Below, in pieces: positions 24,941 through 34,309 of a stretch of 64,000 nucleotides of DNA. Position numbers and translations under genes: made by a program. Under the pieces are notes generated by a model, which was not told where the DNA came from, did no database searches, and saw nothing but the letters and a program-made list of their open reading frames with translations. Source of the stretch: Streptomyces smyrnaeus (lineage in GTDB: Bacteria; Actinomycetota; Actinomycetes; Streptomycetales; Streptomycetaceae); assembly GCF_017676345.1 (NCBI RefSeq), contig NZ_JAFFZM010000006.1, positions 62,001 to 126,000 of the forward strand, written 5' to 3'. The stretch's first letter is position 1; every line of letters starts with the position of its first letter.

Positions 24941-26439
24941 CGCCGGCCTTCGCCCTCGCTGCCCTCGCCGCCCTCGGTGTCGCCGTCGCCCTCGCCCGCG
25001 GCGCCCTCGGCGTCACCCTTGGTGCTCCCGGAGTGCTTGTCGGACCGCTCGTCGGACCGCTCCTCCGCCGAGCCCGCGGCCGCGTCGCCCAGCATCTTGT
25101 CGAGCTCGGAGAAGTCCGCGTGCTCGTGGTGGACGAAGGCGTCCGGGTCGTCCAGGTCGGCAGCCGTGGGCAGCATGTCGGGGTGCTCCCACAGGGCGTC
25201 CCGCCCCTCGGCGCCCCGGGCGTCCGCCAGCGAGGCCCACAGCCTGGAGGCGTCACGCAGCCGACGGGGGCGCAGCTCCAGACCGATCAGCGTCGAGAAG
25301 GTCTGCTCCGCGGGGCCGCCGGAGGCGCGCCGCCTGCGCAGCGTCTCCCGCAGCGCGGAGGCGGACGGCAGGTGCGGCTCGGCCGCCGCGTGCACCACCG
25401 CGTCCACCCAGCCCTCGACCAGCGCCAGCGCCGTCTCCAGCCGGGCGAGAGCCGCCTTCTGCTCCGAGGTGTCCTCGGGCTGGAACATGCCCTGCTGCAG
25501 CGCTTCCTGCAGCTCCTCGGGGCGCTGCGGGTCGATCTGGCCGACCACGTCCTCGAGCTTGGCGGTGTCCACCTTGATGCCGCGCGCGTACCCCTCGACG
25601 GCGCCGAAGAGGTGCGAGCGCAGCCACGGGACGTGCGCGAACAGCCGCTGGTGCGCGGCCTCCCGCAGCGCCAGGTAGAGGCGCACCTCCTCCTGCGGGA
25701 CGCCCAGGCCCTTGCCCAGTGCCTCGATGTTGACCGGCAGCAGTGCCGCCTTGTTGGCCGGTCCCAGCGGGAGTCCGATGTCGGTGGAGCCGACGACCTC
25801 GCCGGCGAGCACGCCGAGCGCCTGCCCGATCTGCGTGCCGAACATGGCGCCCCCCATGGAGCGCATCATGCCGAGCAGCGGGCCGGCCATGGCCTGCATC
25901 TCCTCGGGCAGCACATCTCCCATGGCGGCACCGACGCGCTCGGCGACCGGGTCGACCAGGTCCTTCCAGACCGGCAGGGTGGCCTCGATCCACTCCGCGC
26001 GGCTCCAGGCCACCGCCGAGCCGGAACCGGACGGCAGCGACGTCACGCCGTCCAGCCACAGGTCTGCCAGGCGCACGGCCTCCTCGACGGCCGCACGGTC
26101 GTGCGGGCCGACCGAGGCGTCCTTGGAGCCGTCCTGGGCGCCCGCGGCCACGGTCTGCCGCGCGATGTCCTTGGCCATGTCCCAGTTCACCGGGCCGCCC
26201 TCGTAGGAGAGCATCTGGCCGAGCTTCTGGAAGGCGGCGCCCAGGTCGCTCGGGTCGAGCTGGCCCTGCCCGCCGCCCAGCGAGCCGAACATGGCTGCCA
26301 ACGGGTTGTCGGCGCCACCGGAGCCCGGGCCGCCGAAACCGAACGGGTTCGGCTGGCCGCCGTCCGGCTTCTTCTTGCCGTCGTCCCCGTCCTCGGGCTC
26401 CTCAGGAGGTACGCCGAATCCGAATGGGGTGTCACTCAC
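24937..26439 (-). CDS. Zincin-like (DUF2342) putative metalloprotease
   Basis: The protein has 500 residues, starting at GTG 26439 behind GAGGAAA. The open frame runs much further upstream (to 28362), but that part is antisense to other genes. A Gly/Pro-rich N-terminus with FGFG repeats is followed by the family core: GPLLGMMRSMGGAMFGTQIG, GLPLGPANKAALLP and ALREAAHQRLFAHVPWLR. Actinobacterial members are annotated as zinc-dependent hydrolases of unknown substrate. I see no canonical HEXXH, only the family's EAAHQRL. The acidic, Ser/Gly-rich tail is disordered. It is the counterpart of Rv3195. Confidence 0.82.
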   Translation of the reverse strand: MSDTPFGFGVPPEEPEDGDDGKKKPDGGQPNPFGFGGPGSGGADNPLAAMFGSLGGGQGQLDPSDLGAAFQKLGQMLSYEGGPVNWDMAKDIARQTVAAGAQDGSKDASVGPHDRAAVEEAVRLADLWLDGVTSLPSGSGSAVAWSRAEWIEATLPVWKDLVDPVAERVGAAMGDVLPEEMQAMAGPLLGMMRSMGGAMFGTQIGQALGVLAGEVVGSTDIGLPLGPANKAALLPVNIEALGKGLGVPQEEVRLYLALREAAHQRLFAHVPWLRSHLFGAVEGYARGIKVDTAKLEDVVGQIDPQRPEELQEALQQGMFQPEDTSEQKAALARLETALALVEGWVDAVVHAAAEPHLPSASALRETLRRRRASGGPAEQTFSTLIGLELRPRRLRDASRLWASLADARGAEGRDALWEHPDMLPTAADLDDPDAFVHHEHADFSELDKMLGDAAAGSAEERSDERSDKHSGSTKGDAEGAAGEGDGDTEGGEGSEGEGRR

Positions 26440-26494
26440 GGGTTTCCTCGGCTCTGTCTCGTCGGACGGTCTTGTGGTTCCGGGACGGTCTGCG

Positions 26495-26544
26495 TGTCCT
26501 GGGTGCGGTCTGGGTCTGCGTCGGTATGTCCTGGGTGCGATCTG
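26495..26544. repeat. Pair of 18-bp direct repeats 32 bp apart in a divergent promoter region
   Basis: TGTCCTGGGTGCGGTCTG (26495-26512) and TGTCCTGGGTGCGATCTG (26527-26544) differ at one base. The 32-bp offset is three helical turns. They lie in the 189-bp gap between divergent genes, as expected of a tandem operator. Confidence 0.6.
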
Positions 26545-26628
26545 TCGGCTCTGCCCCCAGCCTAGACACCAGTCAGGCAGGATGGAGCCTGCGCACCTCG
26601 TACCAGAAACAACCACTGGAGACGCCCG

Positions 26629-27729
26629 GTGAGTTCCTCCGAGTCCCACGTTCGCGCAGCGCGAACCCCGACCGTCGCCGTTACCGGCGCCGCCGCAGGG
26701 GTCGGCGCGCTGCTCACCGAGCGGCTCGCGGCCTCCGAGGAGATCAAGCAGGTCATCGCCCTGGATGAACGCCGCGGCGAGGTGACCGAGGCCCAGTGGC
26801 ACACCCTGGACGTACGGGACCCGGCCATCGCCGACCGGCTGCGCGGCGACGGGGACCCGGTGGACGTCGTCGTCCATCTGGCGCTCGACCTGGACCTGGA
26901 GACCGACCCGGCGGCCCGCACCGCCTACAACGTGCGGGGCACCCAGACGGTGCTGACCGCGGCGGCAGCGGCGGGTGTGCACCGGGTGGTGCTGTGCACC
27001 TCGGCGATGGTGTACGGCGCGCTGCAGGACAACGACGTGCCGCTGTCGGAGGACGCCGAGTTGCGGGCCACCGCGGATGCGACGGGCGTGGGCGACCTGC
27101 TGGAGATCGAGCGCCTGGCTCACCGCGCGCCCCGCGCACACCCCGGTCTCAATGTGACCGTCCTGCGCCCCACCGTGCTGGTCGGCGCCGGATCGGACAC
27201 CACGCTGACCCGGCACTTCGAGTCGCCGCGTCTCCTGGTGGTCGCCGGATCGCGGCCCTGCTGGCAGTTCTGCCATGTCGAGGACCTGGTCACGGCGCTC
27301 GAGTACGCGGCGCTGGAGAAGGTCGAGGGCGAGATGGTGGTCGGTTGCGACGGCTGGCTGGAACAGGAGGAGGTCGAGCAGCTGACCGGCATGCGGCGCA
27401 TGGAGCTGCCCTCCACCGTCGCCCTGGGCGCCGCCTCCCGGCTGCACCGTCTCGGCTTGACTCCGTCCCCCGCGGCGGACCTCGCCTACACCATGTATCC
27501 CTGGGTCATCAGTGGCAGCAGGCTGCACGACGCGGGCTGGCGTCCCCGCTGGACGAACGAGGAGGTCCTGGCCGCGCTCCTGGAGGAGGTCTCGGGCAGG
27601 CACACGGTCGCCGGGCGGCGGCTGGGCCGTACGGAGGCGGCGACAGCGGCCGGAGCCGCGGGCGCGACAGTCGCACTGCTGGGCACCGCCGCACTGGTGC
27701 GCAGGGCGCGCAAGCGGCGCGGGCTGTGA
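26629..27729 (+). CDS. NAD(P)-dependent epimerase/SDR-like protein with C-terminal membrane anchor
   Basis: This 366-residue protein starts at GTG 26629. The Rossmann fold has VTGAAAGVG near the start, HTLDVRDP and VVHLALDLD. CTSAMVYGA carries the Tyr, but no Lys follows at the YxxxK position, so classical SDR catalysis is doubtful. The last 40 residues form a hydrophobic Ala/Val/Leu segment followed by Arg/Lys (RRARKRRGL), consistent with a tail anchor. Substrate unknown. It is divergent from the zincin-like gene. Confidence 0.82.
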   Translation: MSSSESHVRAARTPTVAVTGAAAGVGALLTERLAASEEIKQVIALDERRGEVTEAQWHTLDVRDPAIADRLRGDGDPVDVVVHLALDLDLETDPAARTAYNVRGTQTVLTAAAAAGVHRVVLCTSAMVYGALQDNDVPLSEDAELRATADATGVGDLLEIERLAHRAPRAHPGLNVTVLRPTVLVGAGSDTTLTRHFESPRLLVVAGSRPCWQFCHVEDLVTALEYAALEKVEGEMVVGCDGWLEQEEVEQLTGMRRMELPSTVALGAASRLHRLGLTPSPAADLAYTMYPWVISGSRLHDAGWRPRWTNEEVLAALLEEVSGRHTVAGRRLGRTEAATAAGAAGATVALLGTAALVRRARKRRGL

Positions 27730-27938
27730 GCGACGAGGCAACAGCGAGCCGACGCGAGCAAAACGGCGCAGCAGCAACCGGCGAACCGGACGGGAACGAA
27801 CCGACTGGAAGGGCCCGGACGAGAAGGACCCGGACGGCACGGAATCGGACGGGGTCGACGTGGGCCGGAATGGCGCCCGAGGCGACCCGCGAGCGGTGCA
27901 GCAGTCGGGTGTTCCGGATCGGCGACAGGTAGGGCAGC
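27730..27938. other. Intergenic region before moaE
   Basis: It is rich in irregular CGGACG/GAACGG-type short repeats. I see no convincing promoter or ORF. A purine-rich GGTAGGG just before 27939 can serve as the moaE ribosome site. Confidence 0.4.
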
Positions 27939-28445
27939 ATGACCGGCATGGCACAGACGTACGACGCTGCCGACGGTTCCGGCCGCCGGGGCAAGCACTC
28001 CGACCACCCGGGCGAGCTGGGGACCGAGGACCCCATCCGGCTGCTGGCGATCCGCGAGGCGCCCCTGTCCGTGGACGAGGTCTTCGCCGCGGTCGGCGAC
28101 CAGGCCGCAGGGGGCACGGCGCTCTTCGTCGGTACCGTCCGCAACCATGACGGTGGCACCGACGTCGCTCGTTTGGGCTACTCCTCGCATCCCAGCGCCG
28201 AGGCCGAGCTGCGCCGGGTCGCCGAGAAGGTCGTCGCCGACCATCCGGTACGCGCCCTCGCGGCCGTGCACCGGGTCGGTGACCTGGAGGTGGGGGACCT
28301 GGCCGTGGTGGTGGCCGTCTCCTGTCCGCACCGTGCCGAGGCGTTCGACGCCTGCCGCACACTCATCGACGACCTCAAGCACGAGGTTCCGATCTGGAAG
28401 CACCAGACGTTCTCCGACGGTACCGAGGAGTGGGTGGGCGTCTAG
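27939..28445 (+). CDS. moaE: MoaE: molybdopterin synthase catalytic subunit
   Basis: This 168-residue protein has a start at ATG 27939 (or ATG 27948). MoaE with thiocarboxylated MoaD converts precursor Z to molybdopterin. Conserved blocks are FVGTVRNHDGG, LGYSSHPSAEAELRR, VHRVGDLEVGDLAVVVAVS, HRAEAFDACR and KHEVPIWKHQ, the last holding the two active-site lysines. The N-terminal extension of about 35 residues is low-complexity. Functionally it pairs with moeZ at the window start. Confidence 0.93.
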   Translation: MTGMAQTYDAADGSGRRGKHSDHPGELGTEDPIRLLAIREAPLSVDEVFAAVGDQAAGGTALFVGTVRNHDGGTDVARLGYSSHPSAEAELRRVAEKVVADHPVRALAAVHRVGDLEVGDLAVVVAVSCPHRAEAFDACRTLIDDLKHEVPIWKHQTFSDGTEEWVGV

Positions 28446-28700
28446 CGCGCCGCGCAGCCTCCCGGTCCCGCTGACGGCTGCCCGGTCCCGCCGGGGGAGC
28501 AGCTCCCGCCGGGGAACTCTCCGCTGCCCGGGACCGTTCGACTGACTACGAGAGCGCACGCGAGTGCGGCTCGTTCCGGTTGCGTAACCGGTTCCGGCAC
28601 CGGACCGTTGAGAAACCGACGGTTAATCTGCTCATCGGCCGGTCTGCCGGTCGCCGGGCCGTGTGCCCGGAGGCACCTACGAGGGGTCGGGAGGTTCCAG
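28446..28700. other. Intergenic region after moaE
   Basis: It holds a small hairpin CCGGTT-GCGT-AACCGG (28576-28591) that could end moaE transcription. TAATCT at 28624-28629 may be a -10, but no matching -35 is visible. Confidence 0.35.
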
Positions 28701-29048
28701 ATGGCGGCTCTCGCCTGGTTGCTGATTCCGTTGGTCGCCGCTGTGGCCGCGAGCCTGTGGGGAAGCTGGGTCGGGCGGCGCCGCACCAAGACGCCCGACG
28801 CCGCGGGCGTCGCCGGCTATGAACGCTTCCGCGCCGCGATGGAACGTTCCAGTGCGGCAGGCACCGCCCCCGACGCCGCGGCGGGCACCGGAACGGGGGC
28901 CGATGTCGCAGCCGGGGCGGACGGTGCGGACGGTACGGAAGCGCGGCGCGGTGCCCGGCGGTGGAGACTGCGGCGGGACGCCGAACTCGCCTCCGCGGGT
29001 GCGTCGGCCCACTCGTCCACGGACGGACCGGCCCGGGAAGCAGGCTGA
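28701..29048 (+). CDS. Small membrane-anchored protein of unknown function
   Basis: This 115-residue protein starts at ATG 28701 with GGGAGG 6 bases upstream. Residues 3-23 form one hydrophobic segment (LAWLLIPLVAAVAASLWGSW), followed by GRRRTKTP and an Ala/Gly/Asp-rich, disordered tail. The topology is probably N-out/C-in. I do not recognise a domain. It directly precedes the PDZ protease gene. Confidence 0.65.
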   Translation: MAALAWLLIPLVAAVAASLWGSWVGRRRTKTPDAAGVAGYERFRAAMERSSAAGTAPDAAAGTGTGADVAAGADGADGTEARRGARRWRLRRDAELASAGASAHSSTDGPAREAG

Positions 29049-29061
29049 CAGACCCTTCCCG

Positions 29062-29067
29062 TACTGT
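29062..29067 (+). promoter_or_regulatory. -10-like TACTGT before the PDZ protease gene
   Basis: TACTGT lies 6 bases before ATG 29074, leaderless geometry. The -35 is weak. Confidence 0.4.
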
Positions 29068-29073
29068 CGTGCC

Positions 29074-30189
29074 ATGCCTCGCCGCACCGCGACCCTGCTG
29101 ACCTCTGCGCTGCTGCTCATAACGATGTTCTGCGTCGGAGCACTGATCAACGTGCCCTACGCCGAGATGTCACCGGGCCCGACAGTGAACACGCTGGGTG
29201 AGCATGACGGCGATCCCGTACTCAATGTGAAGGACAAGCCCGGCCGGGACGGGCGCCCGGAGGAGTACGACACCTCCGGGCATCTGAACATGACGACCGT
29301 CCGCGTCACCGGCGCCGAGTACAGGATGACCCTCTTCGGGGCGCTCTCCGGCTGGGTGCGCCACGACAGCCTGGTCGTCCCGCACGAGACGCTCTACCCG
29401 GACGACAAGTCGGCCAAGGAGGTCGACCAGGAGAACGCCGAGGAGTTCACGGCCTCCCAAGAGAGCGCCAAGGCCGCGGCCCTCAAGGAACTGAACGTCC
29501 CGGTCAGCACCCATGTTCTCGTCGGCTCCGTCGAGAAGGGCGCTCCCGCCCACAAGCGGCTGCACGCAGGCGACGTCATCACGGCGGTGGACGGCACCCC
29601 GGTCGGCAGGCCGGAGAGCGTCGGCAAGCTGGTCACCCAGCACAAGCCGGGGGAGAAGGTCACCTTCACGGTGATCCCGGCGGCCAAGGCGAAGGCGGCC
29701 CAGAAGAAGGGCAAGAAGCCGTCCTCCAAGGACGCCGAGAAGATCACCGTCGGCACCAGGAAGGCCGCGGACGACGGTCGTGCGGTCGTCGGGATCCAGC
29801 CCGCGGTGGGGCACACCTTCCCGTTCGACGTCGACATCAAGCTCGCCGACATCGGCGGCCCCAGCGCCGGACTGATGTTCGCGCTCGGCATCGTCGACAA
29901 GCTCACGCCCACCGATCTGACCGGTGGGAAGTTCGTCGCCGGTACCGGCACGATCGACGACACCGGCAAGGTGGGGGAGATCGGCGGGATCCAGATGAAG
30001 ACCGTCGGAGCGCGCAACAAGGGCGCCGAGTACTTCCTGACCCCGGCGGGCAACTGCGCCACGGCCGCCAAGGACAAGCCCGACGGGCTCACCCTGGTGA
30101 AGACCTCCTCCATGGACGATGCGCTCAGCTCGCTGAAGAAGATCCGCAGCGGCAAGACGGACGAGCTGACCCAGTGCAAGGCGCACTGA
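29074..30189 (+). CDS. PDZ domain, Lon-like (S16) membrane protease
   Basis: This 371-residue protein has an N-terminal membrane segment (residues about 8-27), with the rest outside the membrane. The PDZ domain spans about 140-205 (GSVEKGAPAHKRLHAGDVIT). The Lon-type proteolytic domain has GGPSAGL with catalytic Ser264 and GGIQMKTVGA with Lys309, the expected Ser-Lys dyad. It resembles B. subtilis YlbL and Rv3194c; substrates are not established. The start is fixed at ATG 29074 because the upstream frame is antisense-like and overlaps the previous gene. Confidence 0.9.
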   Translation: MPRRTATLLTSALLLITMFCVGALINVPYAEMSPGPTVNTLGEHDGDPVLNVKDKPGRDGRPEEYDTSGHLNMTTVRVTGAEYRMTLFGALSGWVRHDSLVVPHETLYPDDKSAKEVDQENAEEFTASQESAKAAALKELNVPVSTHVLVGSVEKGAPAHKRLHAGDVITAVDGTPVGRPESVGKLVTQHKPGEKVTFTVIPAAKAKAAQKKGKKPSSKDAEKITVGTRKAADDGRAVVGIQPAVGHTFPFDVDIKLADIGGPSAGLMFALGIVDKLTPTDLTGGKFVAGTGTIDDTGKVGEIGGIQMKTVGARNKGAEYFLTPAGNCATAAKDKPDGLTLVKTSSMDDALSSLKKIRSGKTDELTQCKAH

Positions 30190-30368
30190 GCCGCCGCCCT
30201 CTCCCCGCCCGGTCCGCCACCCCCGCCCCAAGTCCGAACAGGCTGCTGCCGTCCGGCCCGCACCGCTGCGAGCCTGCCCCGCGCCGGCTCGCGGAGGTGC
30301 CCCCGGTCCGTTCCGCGGAGGCGCCGCTGCTCGGCGTCACCCCGCTGTGCGACGCCGCTCGCGCAGCG

Positions 30369-30941
30369 TCACTCCTCGAACGTCGCGGCCAGTGCCTCCG
30401 CCAGGCCGGGGACCAGGTCGGCGCCGGTGAGCACCTCGGTGGGGGAGTCCTTCTCCCGCAGCCGCAGCGCCGACTCCCGCTCACCGCCCCGTAGGACCGC
30501 CACCGTCATCCGTACCTCGCTGCGCTCGGGGTGCTCGGCGACCCAGCGCGCGAGCTGGTCGTCGTCCAGGTCCTCGGGCACGGCGGCCTCTGCCGACGGC
30601 GGCAGCATCAGCCGCTCCACGGTCACCGCGCAGCCGTCGACGGCCTCCGGCCAGGCGATGGTGCCCAGGAACTCGTCCAGCGGCGCGTCGGCGGGGATCT
30701 CGTCCTGTTCGACGGGGGTGAAGGAGGTTCCCCGGTCGCCGTCGGGCTGCTGGTCCAGGCCCAGCTGACCGGCCAGGCCGGGCTCCTCGGTCCGCAGCCG
30801 TTCGGTGTCCACCAGGGCGAAGAGCCGCGCCGGCTGGTCCCAGCCGAGCCCGGACGCGTACTCGTCGATCTCCAGCACCGCGCGGGTCAGGGGGCCGGAG
30901 GCGAGGGGCGTGCCCTCGGGAGAGAGGTTGTCCATCCCCAT
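30369..30941 (-). CDS. PPA1309-family protein
   Basis: This 190-residue (or 188 from ATG 30935) acidic cytosolic protein has no membrane segment. The patterns TRAVLEIDEYASGLGWDQPA, RLFALVDT and MTVAVLRGGERESALRLR match a conserved actinobacterial family of unknown function, usually found beside the UPF0182 gene. It is convergent with the PDZ gene; the 179-bp gap holds only GC-rich imperfect inverted repeats. It diverges from the next gene. Confidence 0.8.
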   Translation of the reverse strand: MGMDNLSPEGTPLASGPLTRAVLEIDEYASGLGWDQPARLFALVDTERLRTEEPGLAGQLGLDQQPDGDRGTSFTPVEQDEIPADAPLDEFLGTIAWPEAVDGCAVTVERLMLPPSAEAAVPEDLDDDQLARWVAEHPERSEVRMTVAVLRGGERESALRLREKDSPTEVLTGADLVPGLAEALAATFEE

Positions 30942-31003
30942 ATCGTGCCGTCTCCGCTCCGGAAAACATGACTCGGACCCCGGAAACGGGAACTGGGTAA
31001 AGC

Positions 31004-31034
31004 TTGAGTAAGTTGCCTAGATGGGCCTTACGAT
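31004..31034 (+). promoter_or_regulatory. Possible promoter of the UPF0182 gene
   Basis: TTGAGT (31004-31009) and TACGAT (31029-31034) are separated by 19 bases. This is longer than ideal but lies in a locally AT-richer stretch. Confidence 0.3.
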
Positions 31035-31085
31035 GCGGGCCCAGCATCATCGCTTCATAAACTGCGAATCTTTGAGGTGCGCACC

Positions 31086-34019
31086 TTGGCTTTCCAGATG
31101 CCGGACCGGGGCTCAGGGGGTCCCTCCGGGCCACGGATCAGAGTGGGCCGGCCTTCCCGGCGTGCCCGGACGCTGTTGATGACAGCGGGCGTGCTGGTCG
31201 TTCTGGCCATGCTCTTCGTCATGTTCTCCGGGTTCTGGACGGACTGGCTGTGGTATCGCTCCGTCGACTACAGCTCGGTCTTCACCAAGACCCTGTGGAC
31301 CAAGATCGGCTTGTTCGCCGTCTTCGGTGTGCTGATGGCTGTGGCCGTGGGCTTCAACATCTGGCTGGCCCACCGGCTGCGTCCGCCGCTGAGTGCGATG
31401 TCGCTGGAGCAGCAGAGCCTCGACCGGTACCGCATGGGGCTGGCGCCCTACAAGAAGTGGGTGCTGCTGGGGATCACGGCCCTGGTGGGGCTGATCTCCG
31501 GTGCCTCCGCGGCAGGCCAGTGGCGTACCTGGCTGATGTGGGTCAACGGCGTCTCGTTCCATTCGAAGGATCCGCAGTTCCACAAGGACATCTCCTTCTA
31601 CGCCTTCGATCTGCCCTTCTACCGCTTCCTGCTGAGCTTCGGTTTCGCCGCCGCGATCCTCTCGCTGCTGGCGGCCGCGCTGGTGCACTACCTCTACGGC
31701 GGGCTGCGTGTGACGACCCCGGGCGCGCGGGCGACGGCGCAGGCGACCGGGCACCTGTCGGTGCTGCTGGGGATCTTCGTCGGGCTGAAGGCGGTGGCCT
31801 ACTGGCTGGACAGGTACGGACTGGCGGTCAAGTCGGGTGACTTCAAGTCGACCGACAGCTGGACGGGCCTCAAGTACGTCGACGCCAACGCCTATCTGCC
31901 GGCGAAGACGATCCTGTTCATCATCGCGATCATCTGCGCACTGCTGTTCTTCGCGACGATCTGGCGCCGCACCTGGCAGCTTCCGGTGATCGGCTTCGGG
32001 CTGATGGTGCTCTCGGCCATCCTCATCGGCGGGCTCTACCCGGCGCTGGTGCAAAAGTTCCAGGTCGCGCCGAACGAGCAGGCCAAGGAGACGCCGTACA
32101 TCAAGAAGAACATCGAGGCGACGCGCAAGGCGTACGACATCGATGACGCCGAGGTGCGCGACTACAAGGGCACCAGCAAGGCCGGCAACGAGGAGCTGCG
32201 GGACGCGGCCGACACCACCGCCAGCATGCGGCTGCTGGACCCGAACGTCGTCTCCCCGACCTTCCAGCAGAAGCAGCAGGTGCGCGGGTACTACCAGTTC
32301 CCGGCGACGCTCGATGTGGACCGCTACGAGAAGGACGGCAAGGAGCAGGACACCGTCGTCGGCCTCCGGGAGATCAACACCAGCGGTATCCCGGAGAAGA
32401 ACTGGATCAACGAGCACTTCAAGTACACCCACGGCTTCGGCATGGTCGCCGCCAAGGGCACCTCGGTGGACAAGGACGGCGCTCCGGACTTCACGGAGAA
32501 GGACCTGCCGCCCGAGGGCGATCTGGGCAAGTACCAGGGCCGGATCTACTACGGCGAGAAGACGACGCAGTACTCCATCGTCGGCGGGCCCCAGAAGGAG
32601 CTCGACTACGCCGACGACAACGGGGAGAAGACCTACACCTACAAGGGCGACAGCGGCGTCAACCTCTCCAACCCGATCAACCGGGCCGCCTACGCGGTCA
32701 ACTTCAACGAGCCGCAGATCCTCTATTCGGGGGCGATCGGCGAGGGCTCCCGGGTCCTGTACAACCGCACCCCGAAGGAGCGCGTCGAGGCGGTCGCACC
32801 CTGGCTGACCATCGACGGCGACCCGTATCCGGCGGTGGTCGACGGCCGCATCAAGTGGATCGTCGACGCCTACACCACCTCCAACGGCTACCCCTACTCG
32901 TCGCGTACGACCTTGGGGGACACCACGGAGGACTCGCTGACGGACGGGCAGCGCGCGGTCGTCGCGCAGCAGAACCGCGTCAACTACATCCGCAACTCGG
33001 TCAAGGCGACGGTGGACGCCTACACCGGCAAGGTCGACATGTACCAGTGGGACAAGAAGGACCCGGTACTGAAGACGTGGATGAAGGCGTTCCCCGACAC
33101 GGTGAAGCCCAAGAGCGCCATCAGCGACGATCTGATGGATCACCTGCGCTACCCGCAGGACCTGTTCAAGGTGCAGCGTGATCTGCTGCAGACCTACCAC
33201 GTGACCTCGCCGTCGCAGTTCTACAGCGGCAGTGAGCGTTGGCAGGTCCCGGACGACCCGACGCACAAGGGCAACGCGGTACCGCCGTACTACCTGAGCA
33301 TGAAGATGCCGGGGCAGAAGGAACAGCAGTTCCAGCTGACGACGACGTTCAACCCGAACAAGCGGGAGACGCTCGGTGCGTTCATGGCCGTCGACGCGGA
33401 AGCGCGCAGCAGTGACTACGGGAAGATGAGAATCCTGCGTCTGCCACCCAACACGACGGTCGCCGGACCGTCGCAGGTGCAGAGCAAGTTCAACTCCGAC
33501 CCGGTCATCGCGGACAAGATCAACATTCTCAAGCGAGGTGACTCCGAGGTCGAGTACGGCAATCTGCTGACCGTGCCGATGGCGGGAGGGCTGCTCTATG
33601 TGGAGCCGGTCTACGTCCGGGGTGCAGACACCAACTACCCACGGATGCGCAAGGTGCTCGTCGCCTACAACGAGCGCATCGCCTTCGAGGACAGTCTCGA
33701 TCAGGCGCTGAACAAGATCTTCGACACCGAGGGCCGGGACAAGGGCGGCGAGAGAACCGGGCCGGGAGACGACCAGGACAAGGAAGAGACGCCGCCCAAC
33801 GCCACGGTCGAGGAGGCTCTTCAGGACGCCCAGTCCGCGTGGGACAAGAGCGAGAAGGCCCGCGAGAAGGGCGACTGGGAAGAGTACGGAAAGCAGCAGA
33901 AGGCGCTGGAGGACGCGCTGCGCGAGGCCGCCGAGGCCGAGCAGAAGGGCGACGGTAAGAACGGGTCCGAGGACAAGAACGGGTCCGGCGACAAGGAGGC
34001 GTCCGCCGGCAACGAGTAG
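31086..34019 (+). CDS. UPF0182 family membrane protein
   Basis: This 977-residue protein starts at TTG 31086 ([11 protein letters not shown] follows) with GAGGTG upstream, the start used in related Streptomyces. GTG 31077 and ATG 31098 are alternatives. The N-terminal third has about seven membrane segments (for example [19 protein letters not shown]). The large remainder is predicted extracytoplasmic and carries family motifs such as GFGMVAAKG and SRVLYNRTP. The last 90 residues are acidic, Lys/Glu-rich and coiled-coil-like. The function is unknown; it is the counterpart of Rv3193c. Confidence 0.9.
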   Translation: MAFQMPDRGSGGPSGPRIRVGRPSRRARTLLMTAGVLVVLAMLFVMFSGFWTDWLWYRSVDYSSVFTKTLWTKIGLFAVFGVLMAVAVGFNIWLAHRLRPPLSAMSLEQQSLDRYRMGLAPYKKWVLLGITALVGLISGASAAGQWRTWLMWVNGVSFHSKDPQFHKDISFYAFDLPFYRFLLSFGFAAAILSLLAAALVHYLYGGLRVTTPGARATAQATGHLSVLLGIFVGLKAVAYWLDRYGLAVKSGDFKSTDSWTGLKYVDANAYLPAKTILFIIAIICALLFFATIWRRTWQLPVIGFGLMVLSAILIGGLYPALVQKFQVAPNEQAKETPYIKKNIEATRKAYDIDDAEVRDYKGTSKAGNEELRDAADTTASMRLLDPNVVSPTFQQKQQVRGYYQFPATLDVDRYEKDGKEQDTVVGLREINTSGIPEKNWINEHFKYTHGFGMVAAKGTSVDKDGAPDFTEKDLPPEGDLGKYQGRIYYGEKTTQYSIVGGPQKELDYADDNGEKTYTYKGDSGVNLSNPINRAAYAVNFNEPQILYSGAIGEGSRVLYNRTPKERVEAVAPWLTIDGDPYPAVVDGRIKWIVDAYTTSNGYPYSSRTTLGDTTEDSLTDGQRAVVAQQNRVNYIRNSVKATVDAYTGKVDMYQWDKKDPVLKTWMKAFPDTVKPKSAISDDLMDHLRYPQDLFKVQRDLLQTYHVTSPSQFYSGSERWQVPDDPTHKGNAVPPYYLSMKMPGQKEQQFQLTTTFNPNKRETLGAFMAVDAEARSSDYGKMRILRLPPNTTVAGPSQVQSKFNSDPVIADKINILKRGDSEVEYGNLLTVPMAGGLLYVEPVYVRGADTNYPRMRKVLVAYNERIAFEDSLDQALNKIFDTEGRDKGGERTGPGDDQDKEETPPNATVEEALQDAQSAWDKSEKAREKGDWEEYGKQQKALEDALREAAEAEQKGDGKNGSEDKNGSGDKEASAGNE

Positions 34020-34046
34020 CTGGTCGGATCACCCCGTGGAGTGGTG

Positions 34047-34052
34047 TAGAGT
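34047..34052 (+). promoter_or_regulatory. -10 element of the first tRNA-fMet gene
   Basis: TAGAGT lies 15 bases before the tRNA and is identical in the second copy. The GTTGTACACACAAC dyad follows. Confidence 0.5.
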
Positions 34053-34066
34053 TGTACACACAACGG

Positions 34067-34143
34067 CGCGGGGTGGAGCAGCTCGGTAGCTCGCTGGGCT
34101 CATAACCCAGAGGTCGCAGGTTCAAATCCTGTCCCCGCTACCA
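34067..34143 (+). tRNA. Initiator tRNA-fMet (CAT), copy 1
   Basis: A full cloverleaf is visible: acceptor CGCGGGG with CCCCGC, D-stem GAGC, anticodon loop CTCATAA on the three G-C pairs GGG/CCC, and T-loop GTTCAAATC. The three G-C pairs and the unpaired first base (C1 against U72) mark it as the initiator. CCA is encoded (34141-34143). Confidence 0.95.
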
Positions 34144-34150
34144 CAGGTAA

Positions 34151-34180
34151 GAGGCCCGGAGTCAACTGACTCCGGGCCTC
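34151..34180 (+). terminator. Terminator after tRNA-fMet copy 1
   Basis: Perfect 14-bp inverted repeat (34151-34164 with 34167-34180), then TTCGCTT. Confidence 0.85.
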
Positions 34181-34309
34181 TTCGCTTGTCCGGGGGACAG
34201 TCGGGCCCATGGGTTTGGAGTATCTCTACGTCGGGAAGTCGACAAACCTCTGAAGTGACCTCACTGGCTGCGGTTTACCAGGTGTACGCGGGTTGCAGGT
34301 GGTGCGACG

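Noticed and set aside
24937..26439. Classical HEXXH metalloprotease call
   Set aside because: No HEXXH is present in the translated protein. Only family-level similarity (EAAHQRLF region) supports a zincin-like assignment, so catalysis is not claimed.
26440..28362. Upstream extension of the zincin-like frame, giving 1141 residues
   Set aside because: The extra part is antisense to the SDR and moaE genes and low-complexity. GTG 26439 has a clear GAGGAAA ribosome site.
29034..29061. CGGGAAG/CTTCCCG hairpin before the PDZ gene as a terminator
   Set aside because: Only a 7-bp stem with a 14-base loop, no T-tract, and it overlaps the previous stop codon.
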